NCBI GenBank assembly: GCA_963703165.1
Contig: OY969798.1
Coordinates: 4,340,001-4,404,000 of the forward strand
Reading direction: 5' to 3'
Length of the DNA stretch: 64,000 nt
DNA from: JBQTKD01 sp963703165
GTDB taxonomy: Bacteria; Actinomycetota; Actinomycetes; Sporichthyales; Sporichthyaceae
The notes below the pieces were generated by a model. That model was given only the letters and a program-made list of their open reading frames with translations, was not told the origin of the DNA and ran no database searches. Of this stretch, positions 25,721 through 34,528 are shown piece after piece. Every line of letters starts with the position of its first letter. Within the stretch, counting starts at the first letter, position 1. Position numbers and translations under genes: made by a program.

Positions 25721-25741
25721 GTCGCCTCCCGAAGATCCCAA

Positions 25742-25762
25742 CAACTTACTCTGAGTAAGTTG
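25742..25762. promoter_or_regulatory. TetR-type operator palindrome
   Basis: CAACTTACTC-T-GAGTAAGTTG, a perfect inverted repeat centred 32 bases upstream of the secreted-protein start. The TTACTC/GAGTAA arms resemble operators of TetR-family repressors. No regulator gene lies next to it. Confidence 0.55.
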
Positions 25763-25809
25763 CCATGGATCCGGTCAGGCCGGCAAGAGGCGCGCATGCT
25801 CGATTTCGA

Positions 25810-26853
25810 TCACCGGATGAAGAGCGTCGAGTCACCGAACTCGTGCCAGAGGTAACCCACGGAGAGCGCCTCGCGATACGCGGCGGCGACCACGTCCGGC
25901 CCCGCGACGGACTCGAGCATCAGCAGATGGCTCGCCAGGGGTGCGTGCAATCCGGTCAGCAGTCCGTCGACGACGCGCACCGGACGGTCCGGCCCGATGG
26001 TCAGGTCGGTCCACCCCTGCGTCGGGCGCACCACGCCCTCGAGATCGCTCGCGCTCTCCAACGCGCGGACGACGGTCGTGCCCACCGCGATCACCCGTCC
26101 GCCTGCCTCGCGTGTCTGGTTGACCAGGCGCGCGGTCGTCCCCTCGACGGCGAACCGCTCGGGGTAGGGGGCCTCGTGCGCCTCGGGACTGGACACCCCG
26201 GTGTGCAGGACGAGCGGTACGACGAGGACGCCGCGGGCGAGCAGTCGCACCAGGACCCGTTCGGTGAACGGCCGCCCCGCGCTGGGCATCTCGGCGCTGC
26301 CGGGCCAGGTGGCGTAGACGTTCTGATGCTCGGCGAGGCTGAACCGTCCGCGCAGGTAGCCGTATTCGATCGGGCGACCGTGCCGGGTCAGGTAGTCGAC
26401 GAGATCGACCGCGTGTACCGGCCGCGCCTGCCACAGCCGCGGTGGGTTACCGGGCCGCGACCAGACGCCGATGAGGCGAAGGAAGACCCCGCCGGGCAGC
26501 GCCAGGACCTCGTCCTGACTTCTCGTCAGATCCGGACCGGAGTTGTCCGGGAGTCGCAGTTCCACCACCCACGCTCCGCCGTCAAGCTGTGTGGAGACGT
26601 GCACGGGTACGGTCCGCCCCGCGGTGTCGATCCCGGTCAGCGCTCCGGGAAGGGTCGCCGAGGTGTTGAGGACGACCAGGTCCCCGGGGCTCAGCAGGTC
26701 CGGCAGGTCGTGGAAGTAATGGTGGCTCAACTCCGTCGGTCGGGCGAGAAGCAGCCTGCCGCCGTCGCGGGTCAGGCCTCGGCTCTCCGGAGGCGCGTCG
26801 GCATGCGCCTCCGCAGGGAGGTCGAACTCGATCCGCGGCGCGATCAGCTTCAT
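25810..26853 (-). CDS. QueA-like protein (divergent S-adenosylmethionine:tRNA ribosyltransferase-isomerase family)
   Basis: A 347-residue protein that follows the QueA fold from end to end: SPGDLVVLNTSATLPGAL (compare NPGDLLVFNNTRVIPARL in the E. coli enzyme), RVIAVGTTVVRALESA, VVDGLLTGLHAPLASHLLML and the closing GYLWHEFGDSTLFI. Two active-region motifs differ: the usual PTAGLHF is PSAGRPF and HVGAGTF is HTGVSS. No other queuosine gene is visible. It overlaps the upstream SDR gene by ATGA, so they form one operon, likely governed by the adjacent SoxR-type regulator. The real reaction may differ from epoxyqueuosine synthesis. Confidence 0.75.
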   Translation of the reverse strand: MKLIAPRIEFDLPAEAHADAPPESRGLTRDGGRLLLARPTELSHHYFHDLPDLLSPGDLVVLNTSATLPGALTGIDTAGRTVPVHVSTQLDGGAWVVELRLPDNSGPDLTRSQDEVLALPGGVFLRLIGVWSRPGNPPRLWQARPVHAVDLVDYLTRHGRPIEYGYLRGRFSLAEHQNVYATWPGSAEMPSAGRPFTERVLVRLLARGVLVVPLVLHTGVSSPEAHEAPYPERFAVEGTTARLVNQTREAGGRVIAVGTTVVRALESASDLEGVVRPTQGWTDLTIGPDRPVRVVDGLLTGLHAPLASHLLMLESVAGPDVVAAAYREALSVGYLWHEFGDSTLFIR

Positions 26854-27542
26854 GACGCGCTCGCCGGCGCGAGAAGGTCGGACGCCCGATAACGACCGCT
26901 GGGCAGATCCGCCTCGATCAGGTGCAGCAGGGCGGGGATGACTGTCGCGGGTGCCGGTCGGTCGCTGATGTCCTCCCCGGGGAAGGCCGCCTGGTGCAGG
27001 TCGGTGGCCATGTCGCCGGGATCGACGGCATATACGCCGAGTTGCGGGTTCTCCGCCGCCACCACCGCGGTCAACTGGTCCAGTGCCGCCTTGCTCGAGC
27101 CGTAGCCTCCCCACCCGGTGTACGGCTCCACGGCGGCGTCCGAGGAGATGTTCAGGACCTTCCCGTTGCCGCGGAGAAGTGCCGGACGCACGGCTTGGAA
27201 CAACGCCAGCGGCGCGAACACGTTGATCCGGTACACCTGCTCCAGGTCCGCGATCGACCACTCGGCCAACGGCGGCTGCGGCGACGCACCGAGGGTGCTC
27301 GCGTTGTTCACCAGCAGGTCCAGCCGGTCACCCACCGCCTCCGCCAGAGCCTGACGGTGCGCCGGATCCGCGACGTCGCCGGGGATTCCGGTCGCGCCCG
27401 GCGGGACGCTGCGGCGCAGTCTGTCTGCGTCGCGGCCGTCGACCACGACCCGCCATCCTTGTTCGAACAGGGCGTGCGCCAGCGCGGCGCCCAGGCCGCG
27501 TGACCCGCCGGTGATCAGTGCCGTTCGTGGTTCCCCGTTCAT
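26850..27542 (-). CDS. Short-chain dehydrogenase/reductase
   Basis: A 230-residue classical SDR with NAD(P)-dependent oxidoreductase features: the cofactor motif TGGSRGLG at residues 11-18, NNAST near 79, catalytic Ser in LNISSDAAVEPY, and YGSSK (Tyr and Lys of the YxxxK motif). The DPGDMATDL segment replaces the common PG-x-V/T loop. It is the first gene of a two-gene operon with the QueA-like gene (ATGA overlap) and is divergent from the SoxR-type regulator, with the regulator's operator between them. Substrate unknown. Confidence 0.87.
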   Translation of the reverse strand: MNGEPRTALITGGSRGLGAALAHALFEQGWRVVVDGRDADRLRRSVPPGATGIPGDVADPAHRQALAEAVGDRLDLLVNNASTLGASPQPPLAEWSIADLEQVYRINVFAPLALFQAVRPALLRGNGKVLNISSDAAVEPYTGWGGYGSSKAALDQLTAVVAAENPQLGVYAVDPGDMATDLHQAAFPGEDISDRPAPATVIPALLHLIEADLPSGRYRASDLLAPASAS

Positions 27543-27579
27543 CTCCGCGTCTCCATTCGCTCGATGAAGCTAGGCTGCA

Positions 27580-27599
27580 ACTTCAAGTTCACTTGAAGT
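27580..27599. promoter_or_regulatory. SoxR-type operator
   Basis: ACTTCAAGTTCACTTGAAGT is a near-perfect dyad (ACTTCAAGT-TC-ACTTGAAGT) between the divergent SDR and SoxR-like genes. MerR-family SoxR boxes have the same CTCAAGTT/AACTTGAG core, so it may control both directions. Confidence 0.72.
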
Positions 27600-27610
27600 C
27601 AAGAGGAATG

Positions 27611-28069
27611 ATGAAGTCGACGGACCTGATGACGATCGGGGACCTCGCCGTGCGCGCCGGCTGCGCCACCTCAGCGGTGCGCTACTACGAATCACTGGGT
27701 CTGGTGCACTCCGAGCGCACGTCCGGCGGACAACGCCGCTACCACCGCGAGATCCTGCGGCGCCTGGCGTTCATCCGGGCCGCGCGCAACGTCGGGCTGT
27801 CCCTGGAGGAGATCCACGACGCCCTGGGAACGCTGCCGGGCTCGCGCACCCCGACCAAGGCGGACTGGACGCGGCTCTCCGCAACGTGGCGCCCTCGGCT
27901 CGAGGAGCAGATCCAGGCCTTGGAAGCGCTGCGCGACGGTTTGACCTCGTGCATCGGCTGCGGCTGTCTCTCACTGCGCCGGTGCGCGCTGTCCAACCCC
28001 GGCGACGAAGTCGCGGCCCGCGGTCCGGGCGCGCGCTACCTGCCCCCGGCGGCGCGCTTCCCGGCGTGA
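27611..28069 (+). CDS. soxR: SoxR-like redox-sensing MerR-family regulator
   Basis: A 152-residue transcription factor. The MerR helix-turn-helix is at residues 8-75 (TIGDLAVRAGCATSAVRYYE). The [2Fe-2S] cluster ligands form CIGCGCLSLRRC (Cys114, 117, 119 and 125), the exact CX2CXCX5C spacing of SoxR, so it should respond to redox-cycling compounds. A dimerisation helix lies between. A GAGG ribosome site precedes two in-frame ATGs (27608 and 27611); 27611 gives better spacing. It is divergent from the SDR/QueA-like operon and abuts the convergent glycosidase gene. Confidence 0.9.
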   Translation: MKSTDLMTIGDLAVRAGCATSAVRYYESLGLVHSERTSGGQRRYHREILRRLAFIRAARNVGLSLEEIHDALGTLPGSRTPTKADWTRLSATWRPRLEEQIQALEALRDGLTSCIGCGCLSLRRCALSNPGDEVAARGPGARYLPPAARFPA

Positions 28070-28073
28070 CGAA

Positions 28074-29321
28074 CTACATTGCCGCGACGAGCGCCGACCA
28101 GGTCAACGGGATCGCGCCGCGGCCCTTGCCGGTCCGCGGATTCCAGTGCTCGGCGAAGCGGGCCTGCACCGCGGCGGCCCGCGACGAGGCGCGGACGGCG
28201 TCCACGACGTCATACCGTTCCCACCGCAGCGCCGCCAGGCGCACCAGGTAGTTGAGCTGCATCCAGGCGGTCCCGCGCCAGTAGCCGTCGGCGTCGAAGG
28301 CGGGGGAGTCCTGCGCGACGTAGGCGAGACCGAACGGGGCGGCGAAGCGCGCCGGGTCGATCACCTGATCCAGCGCCGCCATCGCCTTCTCGCGGTCGGC
28401 GGTCACCAACGCCGGCAGCACACCGTCCAACGTCGGCAGCTCGGCACTGGACCCGCCGCCGACGACCGGGACGTCGGACCACAGCCCGGTGCGGTCCGAC
28501 CACATGCGGGCATCCATCTCCGCGGCCAGCTCCCGAGCGCGGGCGTCCCACTCGACGTCGCCGGTCAACGTCCCGTATTCGAACGCCGCGTGCGCGGTGA
28601 TGGCGTTGAACGCGGCCGGCGCGCACACGAACTCGTGCGACCAGTACGCCTCGCCGTGCTCGTCGAACTGCGCCTGCGTGACGAGGTGCCGGTCGTACCG
28701 GGACCACGGGCGGCGGCGCCATCGCAACGGCATCCGGTCCTTGCCCAGAAAGGTGCCCATCCAGCTGTCCCAGCGCGGGGAGTCGTCGGCCCCGGTCTCC
28801 CACGGATGCACGACGACGATCAGCCCGTCGTGGCGCCGCCGGTTCCACAGCCACTCCAACGCCCGGGGGACCCGGGCGAGCAGATCGACGGACGCCGGCT
28901 GCCCCGCGGTGACGAGCGTCCGCAGCGCATGGGAGTACACCGGCGGTTGGGTGAACGAGGAGACGTCGGTCCGCGGGCCGCGCAGGGTGTTGGCCTCGGC
29001 GTAGCGCATGTGCGGGACGAACCCGTCCTCGAACTGCGCCGACAGGGCCATCGTCAATTCCTGCATCCCGCGCTCGGCGTCCCCGACGGCGGCCCAGGCG
29101 ATCGAGGCGAAGCACGAGTCCCACAACCATTGGTGCGGATACGTCCGACGATGCGGATACGTGTGACCACGTGCGGGGTCCCAGTGATCGCGGAGCAGCC
29201 GGAGCGCGCCGGCTCGAACCGGATCGACCTCGATGTTCACCCGAATCTCCGCCGCCCGCCCGGTTCCCGCCACCTGGCCCGGTGGATACCCGGGGATTGT
29301 GCCCTGGGTAACGTCGTCCAT
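28074..29321 (-). CDS. Glycoside hydrolase of the mannosylglycerate/glucosylglycerate hydrolase type (GH63-like)
   Basis: An (alpha/alpha)6-barrel glycosidase of about 415 residues. Family-like segments are the opening substrate loop HRRTYPHQWLWDSCFASIAW, FVPHMRYAEANTLRGPRTD, the central VVVHPWETGADDSPRWDSW (candidate acid region) and DGYWRGTAWMQLNYL near the C-terminus. These fit MGH1-like hydrolases that cleave glucosylglycerate or related compatible solutes. Start is uncertain: ATG 29321 has only a tight AGGA, while GTG 29240 (MNIEVDPVRAG) has GGAG eight bases upstream. It is divergent from the membrane protein gene at 29422. Confidence 0.75.
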   Translation of the reverse strand: MDDVTQGTIPGYPPGQVAGTGRAAEIRVNIEVDPVRAGALRLLRDHWDPARGHTYPHRRTYPHQWLWDSCFASIAWAAVGDAERGMQELTMALSAQFEDGFVPHMRYAEANTLRGPRTDVSSFTQPPVYSHALRTLVTAGQPASVDLLARVPRALEWLWNRRRHDGLIVVVHPWETGADDSPRWDSWMGTFLGKDRMPLRWRRRPWSRYDRHLVTQAQFDEHGEAYWSHEFVCAPAAFNAITAHAAFEYGTLTGDVEWDARARELAAEMDARMWSDRTGLWSDVPVVGGGSSAELPTLDGVLPALVTADREKAMAALDQVIDPARFAAPFGLAYVAQDSPAFDADGYWRGTAWMQLNYLVRLAALRWERYDVVDAVRASSRAAAVQARFAEHWNPRTGKGRGAIPLTWSALVAAM

Positions 29322-29421
29322 TCCTGACCCGAAGCGAACGCAGGGATGGCCGCGACGCGAACGGGTAGAGCCAGTGACCTCGGTTCCGGCGTCGCGCCGG
29401 GCCCTTAGCGGACGTGAGGCC

Positions 29422-31038
29422 GTGACCCAGACCACTCGATCGGGCGCTCCGTTGTGTCCCGTCGCGGTGCGCGAAAGCGGCGTGGACACGCTCTGGCAGA
29501 CCAGATTCCTCCTGCTCTGCGCGGGGCTGTTCGCCCTGTGGATGATTGATCCACCTCTGGTTCCGGACCTCGCCGCCCAGACGGCGCGTGCCGAGGCCGC
29601 CCGCGACGGCGCCTACCTGTGGTGGACCGGTTGGTTCGGCGGGCTGACCCTGCCCAGCTACTCGGTCATCGCACCTTTCGTCATGGCTCACGTCGGCGTC
29701 GTGCTGTCCGCGGCCGTCGCGGGACTCGTCGCGTGCGCGGCGGCGCCGACGTTGTTCGCGGGAACACGTCGCCCACGTGCGGCCACGGCGGTGTTCGCTG
29801 CGGGTGCGTTCCTCAACGTCGCCACCGGACGCGTGACCTTCGCCCTTGGCTTCGCCGCCGCCGTGGTCGCCGCGGCGATGTTGCGCAACCGCCGCGGCAA
29901 GGCCGCCACCGTCGCCGCCCTCGTCTCGTGTCTGATGAGCCCCTTGGCAGGACTGTGGCTCGGGCTCATTGCAGTCACCGTGGCGGTCGTCGACCCGCAG
30001 CGACGGCGCGCAGCCGTGACGATCGGCGGGGTGCTCGCGCTCGCGGCCGGCCTGCTCGCCGTGACCTTCCCCTCGGGGACCATGTCGTTCCCGTTCTGGC
30101 ACTTCCTGCTGGGCGCGCTGGCCGTCGTCACCGTCGCCGTCGTCTGCCCGCTGCGTGCGGTGCGTGTGGGTGCAGGGGTGTTCGGGGTGGCGCTGATCGC
30201 CTTCGCGTTGATCCCCAGTGCGGTCGGCACCAACATGATGCGACTCATCTGGCTCACCGCGGCGCCGGTCGTCGTCGCCACCGCCGCCCCGGTCCTGCGC
30301 CGGGTCGGGACGGCGTTGCTGGTCGCGTGGGCGATGGCGTGGCCGGTCACCGATCTGACGGTGCAACTCGTCGCCGCCGAAGGTGCGCAGGCCCACCAGG
30401 AGTACTACTCCCCACTCGTCGAAGCGCTGCAACTGGCCACAGCTGCCGCCGGACCGGACGCCTTGGGGCAGCGGGTGGAGATCGTGGACCCGGTCACGCA
30501 CTGGTCGGCCGCGTACGTCGCGCCCACGGTGCCGATCGCGCGCGGGTGGGATCGGCAGGCCGACCGAGCCGCGAACCCGATGTTCTACGACGCCACCCTC
30601 ACCGTGGCCTCCTACCGAGCTTGGCTCTCCGATCTCGCGGTCCGCTGGGTGGCACTGCCCAAGGCCACTTCGGTGGACTACGCGGCGCGTGCCGAGGCGG
30701 ATCTGGTGCGTTCGGGACTGACGTACCTGCAGCCGATCTGGCATGACGACAACTGGACGTTGTTCTCCGTCGACGACGCCGGCCCGTTGGTGCGTGGCGC
30801 CGACGTGGTGGGCGTGGATCCCGGGTCGATCACCTTCGCGACCGCATCGACCGGATCGGTGCAGATGCAGATCCGGTACTCACCGCAGCTGAGTCTGCGG
30901 GGAGCCGACGGCCGGGCGACCGGATGCGTGCGAGAACGAGGCCCCTGGACCACGGTCGAGGTACCCGCGCCCGGCACCTACTCGCTGATCTCGCAGTTGG
31001 CATTCCTGCCCAACAACGCCGGCTGCGGCAAGTCTTAG
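29422..31038 (+). CDS. Polytopic membrane protein with C-terminal exported domain (GT-C-like)
   Basis: A 538-residue protein with about nine to ten hydrophobic helices in residues 27-310 and a soluble C-terminal domain of some 220 residues that should lie outside the membrane. The first loop, between helices 1 and 2, contains acidic residues and aromatic WWTGWFGG, as in GT-C glycosyltransferases, but no family assignment is secure. The start was set at GTG 29422 because the upstream open frame overlaps the divergent glycosidase promoter. Its stop overlaps the stop of the convergent PLP enzyme gene. Confidence 0.6.
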   Translation: MTQTTRSGAPLCPVAVRESGVDTLWQTRFLLLCAGLFALWMIDPPLVPDLAAQTARAEAARDGAYLWWTGWFGGLTLPSYSVIAPFVMAHVGVVLSAAVAGLVACAAAPTLFAGTRRPRAATAVFAAGAFLNVATGRVTFALGFAAAVVAAAMLRNRRGKAATVAALVSCLMSPLAGLWLGLIAVTVAVVDPQRRRAAVTIGGVLALAAGLLAVTFPSGTMSFPFWHFLLGALAVVTVAVVCPLRAVRVGAGVFGVALIAFALIPSAVGTNMMRLIWLTAAPVVVATAAPVLRRVGTALLVAWAMAWPVTDLTVQLVAAEGAQAHQEYYSPLVEALQLATAAAGPDALGQRVEIVDPVTHWSAAYVAPTVPIARGWDRQADRAANPMFYDATLTVASYRAWLSDLAVRWVALPKATSVDYAARAEADLVRSGLTYLQPIWHDDNWTLFSVDDAGPLVRGADVVGVDPGSITFATASTGSVQMQIRYSPQLSLRGADGRATGCVRERGPWTTVEVPAPGTYSLISQLAFLPNNAGCGKS

Positions 31039-32147
31039 GAGATCGCGGCCAGCGCCAGCCCGCAATCGGCCCACAGGTCCTCGACGTCCTCGATGCCGAC
31101 GGCCATCCGCACCAGGCCCTCGGCGATCGTGGCCGACTCCCCGGGCCAGCGGCGGCGCCGTTCCATCGTCGACTCGACCCCACCGAGGCTGGTCGCGGTG
31201 ACCCACAGCCGGGTCGCGGCACAGAACGCGTCGGCCTGCGCGGCGTCGCGGAACTCGACGCTGATCATCGCGCCGAAGTTCGCCATCGCGGCGACCGCCC
31301 GCGTATGCCCCGGGTCCTGCGGCAGACCGGGATAACGCACCCGGGCGCACGCGGGGTGCTCGGCCAACCGCGCGGCCAGGGTCGCGGCGTTCGCGGCGGC
31401 CCGTTCCACGCGTAGGTGCAGGGTGCGCAGGCCGCGCAGACCCAACCAGCACTCCAACGGCCCGGGGATGACGCCGGTGGTACGGCGCCGCTTCTCGAGC
31501 AGTTCCCAGTGCTCGTCGCGGGCACACACCAGGACGCCGAGCATCGCGTCGCTGTGTCCGGCGATGAACTTCGTCGCGGAGTGCAGCACCAGGTCGGCAC
31601 CGACCTCGAGGGGCCGCTGGCCGAAGGGCGTCGCGAATGTGTTGTCGACGACGACCAGAGCGCCGGCCGCTCGCGCCGCGGCGCACAGCACCGGGAGATC
31701 GGCGACCTCCAACGCGGGGTTCGTCGGGGACTCCAGCAGGGCCAGGTCCGCGCCGACCATTGCCGCGCACACCTCGTCGGTGTCCGCGACGTCCACCAGA
31801 CGGGGGGTGATGCCGTGCCTACCGCTGTCCTGCGCGAGACGGCCCAACGACCCCAGATAGGCGTGCCGCGGAGCGACAACCGTCGCGTCCGGTCGCACGA
31901 GTTCCAACACCGCGCCGAAAGCTGCGAGCCCCGACGGAAAGGCCAACCCGCGCCCGCCCTCCAACGCCCCGACGGCCTCCTCGAACGCCTGCCACGTCGG
32001 GTTGCCGTACCGGCCGTACTCGAGGTCACCGCCGGCGACGTAGGTGGAGGCCATCGTCAGCGGGTGGTTCAACGGTGCGTCAGGTACCTGCGCCGGTCGC
32101 CCCGCGACGACGGCGACGGTCTCCGGGCGCAGCCCCTCCGTACTCAT
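31035..32147 (-). CDS. Cystathionine gamma-synthase/lyase family PLP enzyme
   Basis: A 370-residue fold-type I PLP enzyme of the Cys/Met metabolism family, which exchanges or eliminates gamma-substituents in transsulfuration. Characteristic segments are YGRYGNPTWQAFEEAVGALEGG, the VVVDNTFATP strand with the PLP-binding Asp, the internal aldimine lysine in LHSATKFIAGHSD, and SLGGVESTMERR near the C-terminus. Whether it is a synthase, gamma-lyase or homocysteine-forming enzyme cannot be decided. It overlaps the IclR gene by ATGA, so the two are co-transcribed, linking it to amino-acid regulation. Confidence 0.88.
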   Translation of the reverse strand: MSTEGLRPETVAVVAGRPAQVPDAPLNHPLTMASTYVAGGDLEYGRYGNPTWQAFEEAVGALEGGRGLAFPSGLAAFGAVLELVRPDATVVAPRHAYLGSLGRLAQDSGRHGITPRLVDVADTDEVCAAMVGADLALLESPTNPALEVADLPVLCAAARAAGALVVVDNTFATPFGQRPLEVGADLVLHSATKFIAGHSDAMLGVLVCARDEHWELLEKRRRTTGVIPGPLECWLGLRGLRTLHLRVERAAANAATLAARLAEHPACARVRYPGLPQDPGHTRAVAAMANFGAMISVEFRDAAQADAFCAATRLWVTATSLGGVESTMERRRRWPGESATIAEGLVRMAVGIEDVEDLWADCGLALAAIS

Positions 32148-32917
32148 CGGGTGCGCCGCGCGGGCTCGCGACGAGCGGGCTGCGGACGTTCCTCGGTCGC
32201 GACGATGCCTCGCCGCAGCGCCTCGGTGAGCCGCTCCGCGGTGGCGAGCACCGCGCCGGCGTGCAGCCGCCCGGGTTGGCGGGAGAGACGATCCAGCGGT
32301 CCGGACACCGACACCGCGGCGACCACCCGATTGCCCGGACCACGCACCGGCGCGGACACCGATGCCACGCCGGCCTCTCGTTCGCCGATGCTCTGCGCCC
32401 AGCCGCGACGACGTACTGCGGCCAGGGTCGCGGCCTCGAACCGTGCACCCTGCAGGCCGCGGTGCAAGCGCTCCGGTTCCTCCCACGCGAGCAGCACCTG
32501 TGCCGCAGAACCGGCGTTCATGGGCATCGCACTGCCGACGGGCACGGTGTCGCGCAGCCCGGACAACCGCTCGGCCGCCGCGACGCACACCCGTGTCTCG
32601 CCCTGTCGCCGATACAACTGCGCGCTCTCGCCGGTGACGTCACGCAGATGCACCAACGCCGGACCCGCGGCGGCGAGCAGCCGGTCCTCGCCGGCGGCCG
32701 CGGCCAGCTCCGCCAACCGCGGACCGAGCACGAAGCGTCCTTGCAGATCGCGACCGATCAAGCGGTGGTGCTCCAACGCCACAGCAAGGCGATGCGCGGT
32801 GGGCCGGGCCAACCCGGTGGCCGTCACCAACGCCGCCAGACCGGCCGGTCCGGCCTCGAGCGCGTTGAGGACGAGGGTCGCCTTGTCCAGTACGCCGACA
32901 CCGCTCGCTGTGTTCAT
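32144..32917 (-). CDS. ndgR: IclR-family regulator, NdgR-like
   Basis: A 257-residue regulator. The N-terminal winged helix-turn-helix (residues 8-75: GVLDKATLVLNALE, TGLARPTAHRLAVALEHH) and the C-terminal IclR effector domain are full length. It is divergent from leuCD with an inverted repeat between. This is the position of NdgR in streptomycetes and its mycobacterial counterpart, where it controls leuCD and other amino-acid genes. The C-terminus ends in a Pro/Arg-rich tail and overlaps the PLP enzyme gene. ATG 32917 fits the family start. Assignment to NdgR rests on context plus family. Confidence 0.85.
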   Translation of the reverse strand: MNTASGVGVLDKATLVLNALEAGPAGLAALVTATGLARPTAHRLAVALEHHRLIGRDLQGRFVLGPRLAELAAAAGEDRLLAAAGPALVHLRDVTGESAQLYRRQGETRVCVAAAERLSGLRDTVPVGSAMPMNAGSAAQVLLAWEEPERLHRGLQGARFEAATLAAVRRRGWAQSIGEREAGVASVSAPVRGPGNRVVAAVSVSGPLDRLSRQPGRLHAGAVLATAERLTEALRRGIVATEERPQPARREPARRTR

Positions 32918-33006
32918 TTGCGTGCTCCCCGGCTGCGCCGGCCATATTGCAGCAGGCGCAGCCGGGTCGCCCGTCGGGTATTGTTGTCCATGGATTGATA
33001 CTGGCG

Positions 33007-33021
33007 TCTCACATACTGAGA
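33007..33021. promoter_or_regulatory. Operator in the leuC/IclR intergenic region
   Basis: TCTCA-CATAC-TGAGA, a perfect 5-bp inverted repeat with a 5-base centre, 69 bases before the leuC start. It is a candidate binding site for the divergent NdgR-like regulator. Confidence 0.5.
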
Positions 33022-33089
33022 TGCAAGTGCAGCACATGAACCGGCACATCTGAACCGGCGGAGACGCCGACGAGACCCGAGGAGCAGCG

Positions 33090-34517
33090 ATGGGTCGCAC
33101 CGTGGCCGAGAAGATCTGGGACCAGCACCTGGTTCGGCGCACCGAGAACGAACCGGATCTGATCTACATCGATCTGCACCTCATTCACGAGGTGACCAGC
33201 CCCCAGGCCTTCGACGGCCTGCGCTCCTCCGGTCGCGGCGTGCGCCGCCCGGACCTGACGTTGGCCACCGAGGACCACAACGTCCCCACGTGGGACATCG
33301 ACAAGCCCATCGCGGACCCGGTCTCGCGCACGCAGGTCGACGCGCTGCGCAACAACTGCAAGGAGTTCGGCATCCGCTGCCACTCCCTCGGTGACGCCGA
33401 GCAGGGCATTGTGCACATCGTCGGACCGCAGCTCGGTCTCACCCAGCCCGGCATGACGATCGTCTGCGGGGACAGCCACACCTCCACGCACGGTGCCTTC
33501 GGGGCGTTGGCCTTCGGCATCGGTACCAGTGAGGTGGAGCACGTCCTGGCCACCCAGACCCTGCCGCTCAAGCCCTTCAGGACCATGGCCGTGAACGTCG
33601 ACGGCGAACTGCCCCCGGGCGTCACCGCGAAGGACGTCATTCTCGCCGTGATCGCACAGATCGGCACCGGCGGCGGACAGGGCTACGTCATCGAGTACCG
33701 CGGCGAGGCCATCCGCAATCTCTCGATGGCCGGGCGCCTGACGGTCTGCAACATGTCGATCGAGGCCGGGGCACGCGCCGGTCTGATCGCCCCGGACGAC
33801 GTGACCTTCGACTACGTGAAGGGCCGCCCGCACGCACCGACCGGTGCGGCGTGGGAGGCGGCCGTTGCCGCCTGGCGCGATCTGTACACCGACAACGACG
33901 CGACCTTCGACAAGGAGGTCTTCCTCGACGCCGCGCAATTGAGCCCGTTCGTCACATGGGGGACCAACCCCGGTCAGGGTGCGCCGCTTAACACCAACGT
34001 GCCCGACCCGGCGCAGATCGCCGACCCGAACGAGCGCAGCGCCGCCGAACGAGCGCTGGAGTACATGGGTCTGACCGCCGGTCAGCCGCTCAAGGAGGTC
34101 ACCGTCGACACGGTGTTCCTCGGCTCCTGCACCAACGGTCGCATCGAGGACCTGCGCGCCGCGGCCGACGTCATCAAGGGCAACCACGTCGCCGAGGGTG
34201 TCCGCATGCTCGTCGTGCCCGGTTCGGCGCGCGTACGGATCGAGGCCGAGGCCGAGGGACTGCACGAGGTCTTCCTCGCCGCCGGTGCCGAGTGGCGCTT
34301 CGCGGGATGCTCGATGTGCCTCGGGATGAACCCGGACACCCTCGCGCCAGGGGAGCGCAGCGCCTCCACGTCCAACCGCAACTTCGAAGGACGGCAGGGC
34401 AAGGGCGGACGCACGCACCTCGTCTCGCCCCAGGTGGCCGCTGCCACCGCGATCACCGGTCGGCTCTCCAGTCCTGCCGACCTGGCCGACGTCGTCCCCG
34501 CCCACGCGTCGAACTGA
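33090..34517 (+). CDS. leuC: 3-isopropylmalate dehydratase large subunit
   Basis: Aconitase-family [4Fe-4S] subunit that, with LeuD, isomerises 2- to 3-isopropylmalate in leucine synthesis, 475 residues. Signature motifs are VCGDSHTSTHGAFGALAFGI, FLGSCTNGRIEDLR (first cluster Cys) and CSMCLGMNPD (the other two cluster Cys). ATG 33090 is preceded by GAGGAG. leuD follows after 11 bases. An inverted repeat upstream and the divergent IclR gene indicate NdgR-type control. Confidence 0.97.
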   Translation: MGRTVAEKIWDQHLVRRTENEPDLIYIDLHLIHEVTSPQAFDGLRSSGRGVRRPDLTLATEDHNVPTWDIDKPIADPVSRTQVDALRNNCKEFGIRCHSLGDAEQGIVHIVGPQLGLTQPGMTIVCGDSHTSTHGAFGALAFGIGTSEVEHVLATQTLPLKPFRTMAVNVDGELPPGVTAKDVILAVIAQIGTGGGQGYVIEYRGEAIRNLSMAGRLTVCNMSIEAGARAGLIAPDDVTFDYVKGRPHAPTGAAWEAAVAAWRDLYTDNDATFDKEVFLDAAQLSPFVTWGTNPGQGAPLNTNVPDPAQIADPNERSAAERALEYMGLTAGQPLKEVTVDTVFLGSCTNGRIEDLRAAADVIKGNHVAEGVRMLVVPGSARVRIEAEAEGLHEVFLAAGAEWRFAGCSMCLGMNPDTLAPGERSASTSNRNFEGRQGKGGRTHLVSPQVAAATAITGRLSSPADLADVVPAHASN

Positions 34518-34528
34518 GAGGACGCCCC

